Shown: one piece after another, positions 54,729-63,044 of the stretch
How positions within the stretch are numbered: the first letter of the stretch is position 1
Layout of the letters: the number at the start of each line of letters is the position of its first letter
Source: Sphaerothrix gracilis
GTDB lineage: Bacteria > Cyanobacteriota > Cyanobacteriia > Phormidesmidales > Phormidesmidaceae
Direction: 5' to 3'
Assembly: GCF_030405905.1 (NCBI RefSeq)
Contig: NZ_JASATW010000009.1
Coordinates: 177,780-241,779, forward strand
Length of the DNA: 64,000 nt
The notes under the pieces: model-generated
The model's input: only the letters and a program-made list of their open reading frames with translations
Databases searched by the model: none
Told to the model about the DNA's origin: nothing
Position numbers and translations under genes: made by a program

Positions 54729-54899
54729 TCACCTACCAAATTTCATTTCCCACTCAATCTGTAACTTAATTTCTCGTAACTTATCAGCTTTATTCGCTAG
54801 ACTCGATCCCTGTGAGGCTTGTATAACCGCCTCATCTAGTGAGCACCCCTGTTGAATCAACTGCTTCGCACTTTGCTTGAGTCGTTCTTCGGGAGTCAT
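54729..54899 (-). CDS. small protein, 56 aa
   Basis: MTPEERLKQSAKQLIQQ...CSLDEAVIQASQ...NKADKLREIKLQIEWEMKFGR. Helical, charged, with one cysteine. Ends 6 bases from the stop of the convergent 53721 gene. Codon use looks coding, and the composition resembles small regulators or antitoxin-like proteins, but no family is recognised. Confidence 0.45.
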   Translation of the reverse strand: MTPEERLKQSAKQLIQQGCSLDEAVIQASQGSSLANKADKLREIKLQIEWEMKFGR

Positions 54900-55083
54900 A
54901 AGCTTCAAGACAGCTTAGTTTATTAAGTTCAATTGTTTATACGAAGATAAATTTGAGCATCAGGAAAATTTGGCAGCAATCAAAAAAATATTTCTTGCTT
55001 TTTCGGAACTGTTCGGAACTATTCTATCTACAGAAGGAGATAGGTAGATGCACAAGACTATTTGCGAGTCATACTTTAACAAG

Positions 55084-55254
55084 CTATTGCATAAACTTCT
55101 TTTGCTCTCGCTTTTGTTTGTCTTCTAATTGTTGATCTGCCTTATCTGCTGCATCTTCAAATCTTTTCTCAAATTCTTTGACTGCTTCGTCGGAGTCGCA
55201 TTTGCTACCCTGGGTATTCGTTAGATTCGCTTTGAAGCGATCGAGAGAAGTCAT
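55084..55254 (-). CDS. small charged protein, 56 aa
   Basis: MTSLDRFKANLTNTQG...DSDEAVKEFEKRFEDAADKADQQLEDKQKREQKKFMQ. A single highly charged helix after a short N-terminus; likely coiled-coil. It has exactly the same length as the small gene to its left and the same strand, but little sequence in common. No function assigned. Confidence 0.45.
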   Translation of the reverse strand: MTSLDRFKANLTNTQGSKCDSDEAVKEFEKRFEDAADKADQQLEDKQKREQKKFMQ

Positions 55255-55753
55255 ATAGCTACTCTAGGTATATCTGCAAACACTGTATTCAGGTCAGTGA
55301 AGGCTTTATCAGAAAAATCTGAAAAGATGCACGCCAAAGTAGATGAAATTCAGCTTAGTACAAGTGAACTAAGCCGGCAAGCGTTTTAAATTAGGTTGGT
55401 ACTCTTGATAAGTCCTGATTTTGTAGGAAGTGCTGGAAGTGCTTGACTGTAAGGTGTGTTGCAGCGTCAGCTTGGGATATTTGGAACAACAAACTTAACT
55501 TGCGCTCAGTCGCCAGATGGGATAGATTTTGGAGCAATAGCTGTATGTGTGCAGCTTGACTATCACCCCAAAAATTTGGTCGTGCGGTGCCGAGAGTTGC
55601 TACCAACAATCTCCCGACACCTGACCCCTTCGACAGGATTCGGCTGTCTCGGAGGCTGAGGTAATTTTACCTATAGCCGTCCCGAACTGCTATGTCTGGG
55701 GCGGCTAAATTTTTGGGATTTCCTACCCCACTTCTTGAAGGAGGAGTCCCAAA
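55255..55753. other. 499-base region, mostly non-coding
   Basis: Weak frames only: a 21-codon plus-strand frame at 55327-55389 (MHAKVDEIQLSTSELSRQAF, helical, possibly the tail of a lost gene) and a 72-codon minus-strand frame at 55391-55609 that could be a gene remnant (LSLLFQISQADAATHLTVKHFQHFLQNQ). Just before 55754 there is a strong AAGGAGGAG ribosome site. Confidence 0.35.
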
Positions 55754-56041
55754 ATGCTGTTTTATATCAACCCGAATCTCCCGGATTTCACCAATCTGGG
55801 AGACACAGAACCCCTGCGTCTAAACGTGTCCCGCGCCCAGCCGGAGCGAGAGCGCCTGCGCCACCTGATTATGGGGTCGCCAGAAGGGGTACGCGAGGCG
55901 ATCAAGGTCTTGCACGTGCTGAACTACGCCGATCAGGGCTTGTGGAATAATCTGCTGACGATTCCGGAGTCGGGCATTTTGCTGACGCCGGAGCAGGGCG
56001 AGGTGTTTAGCTACCTGCTGCGCTATCGCCCTCTGAGCTAG
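55754..56041 (+). CDS. conserved small hypothetical protein, 95 aa
   Basis: Strong AAGGAGGAG ribosome site about 6 bases upstream of ATG 55754. The product (MLFYINPNLPDFTNLGDTEPLRLNVSRAQPERERLRHLIMGSPEGVREAIKVLHVLNYADQGLWNNLLTIPE...LLTPEQGEVFSYLLRYRPLS) has a short N-terminal strand region and a helical C-terminal half. I do not know the family. The gene ends 8 bases before the palindromic repeat at 56049, so the repeat may serve as its terminator. Confidence 0.7.
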   Translation: MLFYINPNLPDFTNLGDTEPLRLNVSRAQPERERLRHLIMGSPEGVREAIKVLHVLNYADQGLWNNLLTIPESGILLTPEQGEVFSYLLRYRPLS

Positions 56042-56048
56042 GCGCTCT

Positions 56049-56111
56049 AGGGACCGGTTTCTACACTGGGTATGAGGTGAATGACGCTGGCAGCCTCAGA
56101 AACCGGTCCCT
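56049..56111. repeat. palindromic repeat, copy 1
   Basis: agggaccggtttct (56049-56062) pairs with agaaaccggtccct (56098-56111) around a 35-base loop containing tatgaggtgaatgacgct. A second copy at 59686-59748 has the same arms and a nearly identical loop. The right arm overlaps the last codons of the LRR-Roc gene, so its C-terminal residues TGTGF-like tail are repeat-encoded. Behaves like a REP/MITE-type element or terminator. Confidence 0.8.
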
Positions 56112-59100
56112 GGGGTGAACGCTTGCAGGTCTTTCGCTAGCTTTTCGATCGCTTTGGCAATGTCAGTCCAAGCCTGATCGCGATCGCCATTGTCTTGAGA
56201 AAAGGTAATGACTGGTTTGCCGTCCTTGGGCAAAGCGTTTAGCTTTTTGAGAATAGGTTCACTTGTCCACATGCAGGGGCGCACAATGATGGGAATAACT
56301 CGCATCCCTTCCGATTGGCGGCGATCGAGCAGCCTAGGAACTTCCTCCTCGTTGATGAAACCAGACTCAATGAAGTCAGCGCTAATGAGTAGTAAGGCGA
56401 TATCTGCTTCGTTCATTGCGGCTTGAATAGAGTCATACCAGTCATCTCCCGGCACAATCAGACGATCTTGCCAAGTTTCAATGACGTTGCGCCGCTTCAT
56501 ACCTGCCAACATTTTATCTAGCTTTTCTTTGAATTCCTCATCCTCGTGAGCATAACTGATGAATACTTTGGGAGTCTTCATAGTTTTTTCGGTTTGGGTA
56601 GGCCAGGATTTTACTTGATTTTCGAGTTGAATACTTGCATTTGAAATAGCTCTAACCCAGCTTGTACCAGGGCGTAAGTACAAGCGTTCACTAAGAAAAG
56701 AGTATGCCAAATCATCAACTAGTCCCTGCACGTTGACCATTGAATAACTTTTCGGACACTGAATTTCTGGCTGTCGATCAACGATGAATTTGTTTAATAC
56801 TTCTCTTGAGTAAAAATATGGTGACTGGCAACCGCCGCAACTAGAGCAATTACAGGGAATTAGCTTCTTACACTTATCTTTCAAACGCTCGTAGGAGGTG
56901 TTAATTTCGTCGAGTTTGAAGCTGACGACTGTGAGAAAGTCGCGGCAGTGGGTGCCACTGGTGCGGATGTGGATTTCGCCTTTGTGGTAGTACTCGATAA
57001 CCTCGGCGCGGGCGGAGCCGTTGTTGAGCACAACCCCGTCTTTCCAGACCAGCTTCTGATGCTCAATGAAGCGATGCATTTCCACAATGAAGCGGGTCAG
57101 AATGCCCTTGGGCATAAAGTCATAGTGATAGCGCAGCAGTAGATTGTTGCTGTCGTCCCAGTCGTAGACGGGCTGCTCAATATCGAGGAGCTGAGGGGCA
57201 ATGTATTCACAATCGCTGCCGGGGATTGGGTAGCAGAGCTTGAAGTTCACCATAAGCTGCAACAGCTCGTCCTGCATATTGGCGTATTCGCTGTCACTCC
57301 AGATGGTGTTGAGCTGGGCGCGGCTGAAGCGGCCCATATTTTCTTTTACCTCAGCGGTGTCGAGGGCTTTGTAGACTGCGGTGGTGCCCCATTCCGGCTT
57401 GAGAATGACGATTCTTTTGAGAATGGGGTCTTCGTGGAAGTGGAGGCAGACGCCGAGATCATGCAGATACCGGCTGAGATTGAGCATTTGTGTCTGATCG
57501 CTAAACTGGTTTTGCTCACACAGCTCAAAGTATTTTTCAATGGAGATGTAGTTGCAGCTTCGAGCGTAATTTTCTAGGCAGGCGCGGACGCGCACCCAGA
57601 TCTTGGGCAAAGGGGTGCCGACGTGGGGCAGGGCGATGATGTATTGCTGAATTTTGGCTTTAATCTCGTCGAGGCCGCGATCGCCTTTAAGATTTGTCGG
57701 TAGAGTCTCTTTCAGATTGCCAAACTCGCCTCGCAGTTGGCGCTCGTTCACCTGGCAGGTGCGGTCTTGCTTTTCATTCTTGATGATGAAGACGGGGCTG
57801 TTGTCGCTGAGGAGTTCAACGACGTTTAGCCAGTAGTAGAGGTCGGTGTTGTCTTGGCGGGTGTCAACGACAACGGCGTAGAGGGAGCGTTTAGTAAGGA
57901 AAAACTGGTGGGTAGCGTGGTAGATCTCTTGGCCGCCAAAGTCCCAAATGTTGACGCGGAAGGTTTCGCCATTGGGATGGTCGAAGTTCCAGCGGATAAC
58001 GTCGATGCCCTCGGTCGATTTTTCTTCCGGTTGGAGTTCGTAGTCTGCATTTTCAATCTTTTTGGCGAGGGTCGTCTTGCCTGCCCCACCCTCACCCACA
58101 ATGAGAAATTTGGCTTCGTAAAGCGGTTCACTTTCATCCGGGTCGAGGGTCTGAAAGTAAAAGTCAAGAATTTCGGTGAGATCACCTGGATCTTCGTAGA
58201 GTTCTTTTGGCCCTAAAATCTCAGGCGGAATAGGAATCGGATTGCCTCGCAAGTCCAGTTTTTCCAGTTTGGAAAGCTGCCTAATTTCCAGTGGCAGGCT
58301 GCTCAGTCGGTTAGAACGGAGGTCGAGCGATCGCAGGTTCGTGAGTTGGACAATCTCAGGCGGCAGGCTGCTCAGTTGGTTATGGCTGAGGTAGAGCGAT
58401 CGCAGGTTCGTGAGTTGGACAATCTCAGGCGGCAGGCTGCTCAGTTGGTTATGGCTGAGGTCGAGCGATCGCAGGTTCGTGAGTTGGACAATCTCAGGCG
58501 GCAGGCTGCTCAGTTGGTTATTCCAGAGGTTGAGCGATCGCAGGTTCGTGAGTTGGACAATCTCAGGCGGCAGGCTGCTCAGTTGGTTATTGCTGAGGTT
58601 GAGCGATTGCAGCGCCGGGAGCTGGACAATTTCGGGCGGCAGGCTGCTCAGTTGGTTATTGCTGAGGTTGAGCGATTGCAGCGCCGGGAGCTGGCCAATT
58701 TCAGGCGGCAGGCTGCTCAGTTGGTTATTGATGAGGTCGAGCGATCGCAGCGCCGGGAGCTGGCCAATTTCAGGCGGCAGGCTGCTCAGTTGGTTAAAGC
58801 GGAGGTCGAGCGATCGCAGCGCCGGGAGCTGGCCAATTTCAGGCGGCAGGCTGCTCAGTTGGTTAAAGCGGAGGTCGAGCGATCGCAGCGCCGGGAGCTG
58901 GCCAATTTCAGGCGGCAGGCTGCTCAGTTGGTTAAAGCGGAGGTCGAGCGATCGCAGCGCCGGGAGCTGGCCAATTTCAGGCGGCAGGCTACTCAGTTGG
59001 TTTGAGCCAAGGTCGAGCGATCGCAACGCCGGGAGCTGGCCAATTTCGGGCGGCAGGCTACTCAGTTGGTTTGAGCCAAGGTCGAGCGATCGCAGCGCCG

Positions 59101-59590
59101 GGAGCTGCCCGATCTGAGCAAAGACATTCTCTAAAGAGTTGTCATAAAAGCGAAGCGTTTTGAGCTGCCGAAGTTGAGCGACTTCACCAGGGATGGCCGT
59201 GAACTTATTTTCGTCACAAATAAGTACTCGTAGATTCGCAAGCTGCTCAATCTCGGTTGGCAAAGTGCTGAGCTGATTCTCACTCAGCATCAAAATCCGT
59301 AACTGCCCAAGCTGCCTAATCTCGGCTGGCAGCGCCTCAAGCTGATTCCCCTCCACCAGCAAAGTCTTGAGCCGCGTCAGCTTGCCAATCTCTGCTGGCA
59401 GTGTCTTGAGCTGATTCCCCACAAACTCGCTCCATCGCCGCTTACGCTTACCCAAAATCAACGTTTCAAGCTGTGTCAGTCGCCCAATCTCCGGTGGCAG
59501 CTCAGTCAGCTCCTGCCCTGACAGATCCAGCCTCTTCCAACCTTCCTCAGCCGCTTGGTCAATCAGGCGCAGCAGTTCATCACGGGTCAT
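56096..59590 (-). CDS. LRR-Roc-COR-TIR protein (bacterial ROCO family)
   Basis: 1164 residues from ATG 59590 (MTRDELLRLID). About 19 leucine-rich repeats (10-470), twelve of them near-identical 23-residue units. Roc GTPase near 490-650 with P-loop GEGGAGKTT, switch IWDFGGQEIYHATHQFF and base motif IIKNEKQD in place of NKxD. COR domain (about 660-960; VRACLENYARSCNYISIEKYFELC, GVCLHFHEDPILKRIVILKPEW) and a Cys-rich segment (CNCSSCGGCQSPYF). C-terminal TIR (TPKVFISYAHEDEEFKEKL...ALLLISADFIESGFINEEEVPRLL) with the glutamate cluster as candidate catalytic site. LRRs sense, Roc-COR dimerises and switches, TIR kills via NAD. Both ends abut copies of one palindromic repeat. Confidence 0.92.
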   Translation of the reverse strand: MTRDELLRLIDQAAEEGWKRLDLSGQELTELPPEIGRLTQLETLILGKRKRRWSEFVGNQLKTLPAEIGKLTRLKTLLVEGNQLEALPAEIRQLGQLRILMLSENQLSTLPTEIEQLANLRVLICDENKFTAIPGEVAQLRQLKTLRFYDNSLENVFAQIGQLPALRSLDLGSNQLSSLPPEIGQLPALRSLDLGSNQLSSLPPEIGQLPALRSLDLRFNQLSSLPPEIGQLPALRSLDLRFNQLSSLPPEIGQLPALRSLDLRFNQLSSLPPEIGQLPALRSLDLINNQLSSLPPEIGQLPALQSLNLSNNQLSSLPPEIVQLPALQSLNLSNNQLSSLPPEIVQLTNLRSLNLWNNQLSSLPPEIVQLTNLRSLDLSHNQLSSLPPEIVQLTNLRSLYLSHNQLSSLPPEIVQLTNLRSLDLRSNRLSSLPLEIRQLSKLEKLDLRGNPIPIPPEILGPKELYEDPGDLTEILDFYFQTLDPDESEPLYEAKFLIVGEGGAGKTTLAKKIENADYELQPEEKSTEGIDVIRWNFDHPNGETFRVNIWDFGGQEIYHATHQFFLTKRSLYAVVVDTRQDNTDLYYWLNVVELLSDNSPVFIIKNEKQDRTCQVNERQLRGEFGNLKETLPTNLKGDRGLDEIKAKIQQYIIALPHVGTPLPKIWVRVRACLENYARSCNYISIEKYFELCEQNQFSDQTQMLNLSRYLHDLGVCLHFHEDPILKRIVILKPEWGTTAVYKALDTAEVKENMGRFSRAQLNTIWSDSEYANMQDELLQLMVNFKLCYPIPGSDCEYIAPQLLDIEQPVYDWDDSNNLLLRYHYDFMPKGILTRFIVEMHRFIEHQKLVWKDGVVLNNGSARAEVIEYYHKGEIHIRTSGTHCRDFLTVVSFKLDEINTSYERLKDKCKKLIPCNCSSCGGCQSPYFYSREVLNKFIVDRQPEIQCPKSYSMVNVQGLVDDLAYSFLSERLYLRPGTSWVRAISNASIQLENQVKSWPTQTEKTMKTPKVFISYAHEDEEFKEKLDKMLAGMKRRNVIETWQDRLIVPGDDWYDSIQAAMNEADIALLLISADFIESGFINEEEVPRLLDRRQSEGMRVIPIIVRPCMWTSEPILKKLNALPKDGKPVITFSQDNGDRDQAWTDIAKAIEKLAKDLQAFTPGTGF
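58280..59107 (-). repeat. tandem 69-bp LRR-coding repeats (about 12 units)
   Basis: Twelve consecutive 23-codon units of the LRR gene are nearly identical in DNA as well as protein; most contain gagcgatcgcag, so each carries a HIP1-like core. Variation is concentrated in the exposed positions (LDLRFN, LDLINN, LNLSNN, LNLWNN, LYLSHN). Such arrays change length easily by recombination. Confidence 0.85.
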
Positions 59591-59685
59591 CAGCAGTCTC
59601 AAAACGGCATCCCTTCAGTTTTAGCAGAGGTATCGCCAAAACCGTTCAGTATAGGGGTATTGCGGGTAAGAACTAGAGCCGGGCT

Positions 59686-59765
59686 AGGGACCGGTTTCTG
59701 CACTAGGTATGAAGTGAATGACGCTAACAGTACCAGAAACCGGTCCCTACCAGAAACCGGTTCCT
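59686..59765. repeat. palindromic repeat, copy 2 (with an extra half-arm)
   Basis: Arms agggaccggtttct (59686-59699) and agaaaccggtccct (59735-59748), loop tatgaagtgaatgacgct, then a third arm-like agaaaccggttcct at 59752-59765. Lies 96 bases upstream of the LRR-Roc start; copy 1 lies at that gene's 3' end, so the pair brackets the whole gene. Confidence 0.8.
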
Positions 59766-59892
59766 GGGTTAGAAGGCGAGAAAAATAGGGAAATCACCCC
59801 CTGCAGCGCCTATCCGAGTTCGGTATATTAGAAATAAGGATCGCTTATGCTTTAGACGCGATGCATAGGTTTACACAGAGGAGGCGATCGCC

Positions 59893-60006
59893 ATGACGAC
59901 CCATAAAGCGTTTGAATTTGTCGAGATTACCTTTGGAGCCATATTCAAGACAGCTATTTTGCTCACCCTGGTCTGGGCGCTAGGTAGCTACGTCACTGCC
60001 ATGTAA
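59893..60006 (+). CDS. single-pass membrane microprotein, 37 aa
   Basis: MTTHKAFEFVEITFG then one hydrophobic helix (AIFKTAILLTLVWALGSYVTAM). An AGAGGAGGCGATCGCC leader supplies a ribosome site about 8 bases upstream of ATG 59893. It is followed by a terminator hairpin, so it looks like a free-standing small gene. It is not one of the named photosystem or cytochrome b6f small subunits that I can recognise. Confidence 0.55.
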   Translation: MTTHKAFEFVEITFGAIFKTAILLTLVWALGSYVTAM

Positions 60007-60012
60007 AATGCC

Positions 60013-60052
60013 AGCCTTCATAGAGACTCAAATCCTCTCCATGAAGGCTTTT
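60013..60052. terminator. bidirectional Rho-independent-type terminator
   Basis: agccttcat (60013-60021) pairs with atgaaggct (60041-60049); the stem continues after one mismatch with gaga/tctc. A TTTT run follows on the plus strand, and glgB ends 8 bases further on the minus strand. Serves the 37-residue gene and possibly glgB. Confidence 0.75.
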
Positions 60053-60059
60053 GACTAAT

Positions 60060-62351
60060 TTAAGCCTGAGCGGCCTGAGTAGTTTTATCTCGGTCTAGCT
60101 TGAGGACAACAACGCCCAGCGGCGGCAGGGTCAGATCGATGGAATAGGGCCGATTATGGAAAGCCCATTCTTCGCTCCACTTGCCGCCCAGATTACCCAT
60201 ATTGCTGCCGCCAAAGTCGCGGGAGTCGCTGTTAAACATCTCCTGATAGAAACCCGCTTCTGGGACGCCGACCCGGTAGTGGCTGTGGGGTTGGGGGGTG
60301 AAGTTGCAGACTGTGACGATAAAGTCTTCACTGTCCTTATCCCAGCGGATAAAGGAAACAACGCTGTGGCGATTGTCGCTGCAGTCAATCCACTCAAAGC
60401 CTTCCTGAGCAAAATCTTGCGTGTATAGCGCCGGTTCGCTGCGGTAGAACTGATTGAGCTGACTCATAAAGTGCTTCAGCTTTTGGTGCGGCTCGTACTG
60501 CAGCAGGTGCCATTCCAAATCGCCCCAGACATTCCACTCCCGCCACTGAGCAAACTCCATGCCCATAAACAGCGTCTTCTTGCCGGGATGCATAAACATG
60601 AAGGTATAGAGGCAGCGCAGATTGGCGATCTTTTGCCAGTCATCTCCCGGCATTTTGCCGATCATGTTGCTCTTGCCGTGCACCACCTCATCATGGGATA
60701 GCGCCAGCATAAAGTTCTCGGTGAAGGCGTACCAGATGCTAAAGGTGACGTTGTTCTGATGGAACTGGCGGAACCAGGGATCCATGTGGAAATAATCCAG
60801 CATGTCGTGCATCCAGCCCATATTCCACTTGAGGTTAAAGCCTAAGCCGCCCACATAAGTAGGCCAAGACACCATCGGCCAGGACGTAGACTCCTCCGCG
60901 ATCGACAGGACGCCGGGATAGTAGCTAAAGACAACATGATTCGTCTGCCGAATAAAGTCAGCAGCTTGAATATGCTCTCGTCCGCCATATTCATTCGCCA
61001 CCCACTGCCCCGGATCGCGCAGATAGTCGCGGTAGAGCATAGAGGCCACCGCATCCACCCGAATGCCATCAATGTGATACTTATCAAACCAGAAGAGAGC
61101 ATTGGCAACCAAGAAGTTGCGCACCTCATGTCTGCCGTAGTTGAAGACCAAGGTGCCCCATTCCTTGTGCTCGCCAATGCGAGAGTCGGCGTACTCATAG
61201 AGATGGGTGCCGTCAAAGAAGGCAAGGCCGTGGCCGTCTTTAGGGAAGTGGCCCGGCACCCAGTCCACAATCACGCCAATGCCGTTTTGGTGACACTGAT
61301 CGATGAAATACATCAGGTCTTGAGGACTGCCGTAGCGAGAAGTGGCCGCGTAGTAGCCCGTTACCTGATAGCCCCAGGAGCCATCAAAGGGATGCTCGGC
61401 AATCGGCAGCAGTTCAATATGGGTGAAGCCTAAATCTTTGACATAGGGAATTAGCTTATCGGCCAGCTCCCGGTAGGTGAGGAATCTAGCACCTGGTTTG
61501 AGATCGGCAACGGTGACAACGGGTTCAGTGCTACCGTCAGAACGCTTAGCGGGTTCAGCCGAGGAACCATTCAGCCAGGAGCCGAGATGCACCTCATAAA
61601 CAGAGACAGGCTGGGTCAGCGGGTCGGTGTGGCGGCGCTGCTCTAGCCAAGCTTCATCATCCCATTCGTAACCGTCTAAGTCAGCTACGATGGAGGCTGT
61701 CTTGGGCCGAATTTCCTGCTGAAAGCCGTAAGGATCAGACTTTTCGTAAATGTGACCGGCGGGATTTTTGATTTCATACTTGTAGCTAGCCCCTACTCCC
61801 ACTTCTGGAATAAACAGCTCCCAAATGCCATTGCCGGTGCGCCGCATCTGATGTTTACGGCCATCCCAGTGATTAAAATCGCCTAGAACAGAAGCATTGC
61901 GAGCGTTGGGTGCCCAGACAGCAAAATACACGCCGGGAACGCCGTTGATTTCAGTGGGATGTGCCCCCAGCTTTTCGTAAATGCGATGATGATTGCCCTC
62001 GGCAAAGAGATGAACATCAAAGTCAGTAATCTGAGGACTTCTAAAGGCGTAGGGGTCATAGATGAAGCGCTCATGTTCGCCTTCTTTGTAGCGGAGCTGA
62101 TAGTTGGCCAGTTCATCTGTCTCAATCACGCACTCAAAGAAATGAGGGTGATGCGAGGTTTTCATCTGATATTCCTGACGCGCCTCCGGAAAGACTAGCC
62201 AAACTTCGTCGGCTTGAGGCAGATATGCCCGCACGGCCCAGACAGATTTACCATCTTGCTGAATCATGTGAGGACCGAGAATCTCAAACGGATCGTGGTG
62301 CTGATTCCAGACAATCCGATCGATCTGTTCGGGGGCAACGGTTAACGCCAT
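60060..62351 (-). CDS. glgB: 1,4-alpha-glucan branching enzyme GlgB
   Basis: 763 residues, full length. Forms alpha-1,6 branches in glycogen. N-terminal domain and CBM48 (NGVPGVYFAVWAPNARNASVLGDFNHWDGR) precede the GH13 barrel. Catalytic positions: nucleophile aspartate in DGIRVDAVASMLYRDY, acid/base glutamate in LSIAEESTSWP, and the stabilising aspartate in ALSHDEVVHGKSNM. The C-terminal beta domain ends LPPLGVVVLKLDRDK. Begins at ATG 62351. The rest of the glycogen pathway (glgA, glgC) is not in this window, as is usual for cyanobacteria where these genes are dispersed. Confidence 0.97.
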   Translation of the reverse strand: MALTVAPEQIDRIVWNQHHDPFEILGPHMIQQDGKSVWAVRAYLPQADEVWLVFPEARQEYQMKTSHHPHFFECVIETDELANYQLRYKEGEHERFIYDPYAFRSPQITDFDVHLFAEGNHHRIYEKLGAHPTEINGVPGVYFAVWAPNARNASVLGDFNHWDGRKHQMRRTGNGIWELFIPEVGVGASYKYEIKNPAGHIYEKSDPYGFQQEIRPKTASIVADLDGYEWDDEAWLEQRRHTDPLTQPVSVYEVHLGSWLNGSSAEPAKRSDGSTEPVVTVADLKPGARFLTYRELADKLIPYVKDLGFTHIELLPIAEHPFDGSWGYQVTGYYAATSRYGSPQDLMYFIDQCHQNGIGVIVDWVPGHFPKDGHGLAFFDGTHLYEYADSRIGEHKEWGTLVFNYGRHEVRNFLVANALFWFDKYHIDGIRVDAVASMLYRDYLRDPGQWVANEYGGREHIQAADFIRQTNHVVFSYYPGVLSIAEESTSWPMVSWPTYVGGLGFNLKWNMGWMHDMLDYFHMDPWFRQFHQNNVTFSIWYAFTENFMLALSHDEVVHGKSNMIGKMPGDDWQKIANLRCLYTFMFMHPGKKTLFMGMEFAQWREWNVWGDLEWHLLQYEPHQKLKHFMSQLNQFYRSEPALYTQDFAQEGFEWIDCSDNRHSVVSFIRWDKDSEDFIVTVCNFTPQPHSHYRVGVPEAGFYQEMFNSDSRDFGGSNMGNLGGKWSEEWAFHNRPYSIDLTLPPLGVVVLKLDRDKTTQAAQA

Positions 62352-62600
62352 AGATTTTGACCCAACTCTAAAATTTATAAAACTGCGTTAGACCTCGGTG
62401 CTGGGGACAGCACGGAGTAATAAGCAACTTGAGAAGCGGATAGGCCCACAGCCTGCCTCAAGCAGGCGCGATCGCCCAGCACTGATTTAGCTCTTTGTAC
62501 TCAAATATGGTTATATGCGAATTAGATTAACAAAACTTAGTGGGGTTTCGTCTTTTCCCTGAGAAAATGTTTGCCTGCTAAGGGCCAAAATGGGCTGCTG

Positions 62601-62906
62601 TCAGGGGATAGGCACAAAGGGTAAAAGCGTCCTCGCGGCTCGCCGTAGCTGTAGCAAAAAGATCGCCTGTCGCAGATCCGATCTAGGAGTAGGACTTTCT
62701 ATCCGCTCAGCCAGCTCGGCCTGTAGCTCAGCGTACTCAGCTAGGGTCAGAGGTTCGCCATTAAGCGGCGATCGCGCTTCTAGGATAATCTCGTTGCGCA
62801 TCACCTCTTCTGGAATGTCCTCAGCCGGGGGCAGTGCCTGAGCCGGGCCAGTCAACAGCAGTAGGCTAGCGCTGCCCAGTCCGCTGAGCCAATATTTCAA
62901 AGTCAT
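62601..62906 (-). CDS. small secreted hypothetical protein, 101 aa
   Basis: N-terminal signal peptide (MTLKYWLSGLGSASLLLLTGPAQA, predicted cut after AQA) followed by about 77 residues, mostly helical: PPAEDIPEEVMRNEIILEARSPLNGEPLTLAEYAELQAELAERI, then SDLRQAIFLLQLRRAARTLLPFVPIP. The LTLAEYAELQAEL stretch is seen in cyanobacterial exported proteins of unknown function. Stands alone. Confidence 0.7.
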   Translation of the reverse strand: MTLKYWLSGLGSASLLLLTGPAQALPPAEDIPEEVMRNEIILEARSPLNGEPLTLAEYAELQAELAERIESPTPRSDLRQAIFLLQLRRAARTLLPFVPIP

Positions 62907-63044
62907 AGCTGAATTACATTTTTAGATCCACTCTACAGCGTCTGTTCTCAAGTGGGGAGAGAAATGAGCGCGATCGCCTATTGAGCAATCAGCGAGCCTA
63001 AAGTTAGACTCGCTGAGCACTGATCGACCACTGACTAGCTATTG

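Noticed and set aside
58280..59107. CRISPR-like array
   Set aside because: Units are contiguous 69-base coding repeats without distinct spacers. I noticed no CRISPR array or cas genes elsewhere in the window.
58346..59117. Two long plus-strand open frames (219 and 235 codons) with highly regular repeats opposite the LRR gene
   Set aside because: They are antisense shadows of the 69-base LRR repeats; the regularity comes from the repeats, and the minus strand has clear LRR-Roc-COR-TIR coding.
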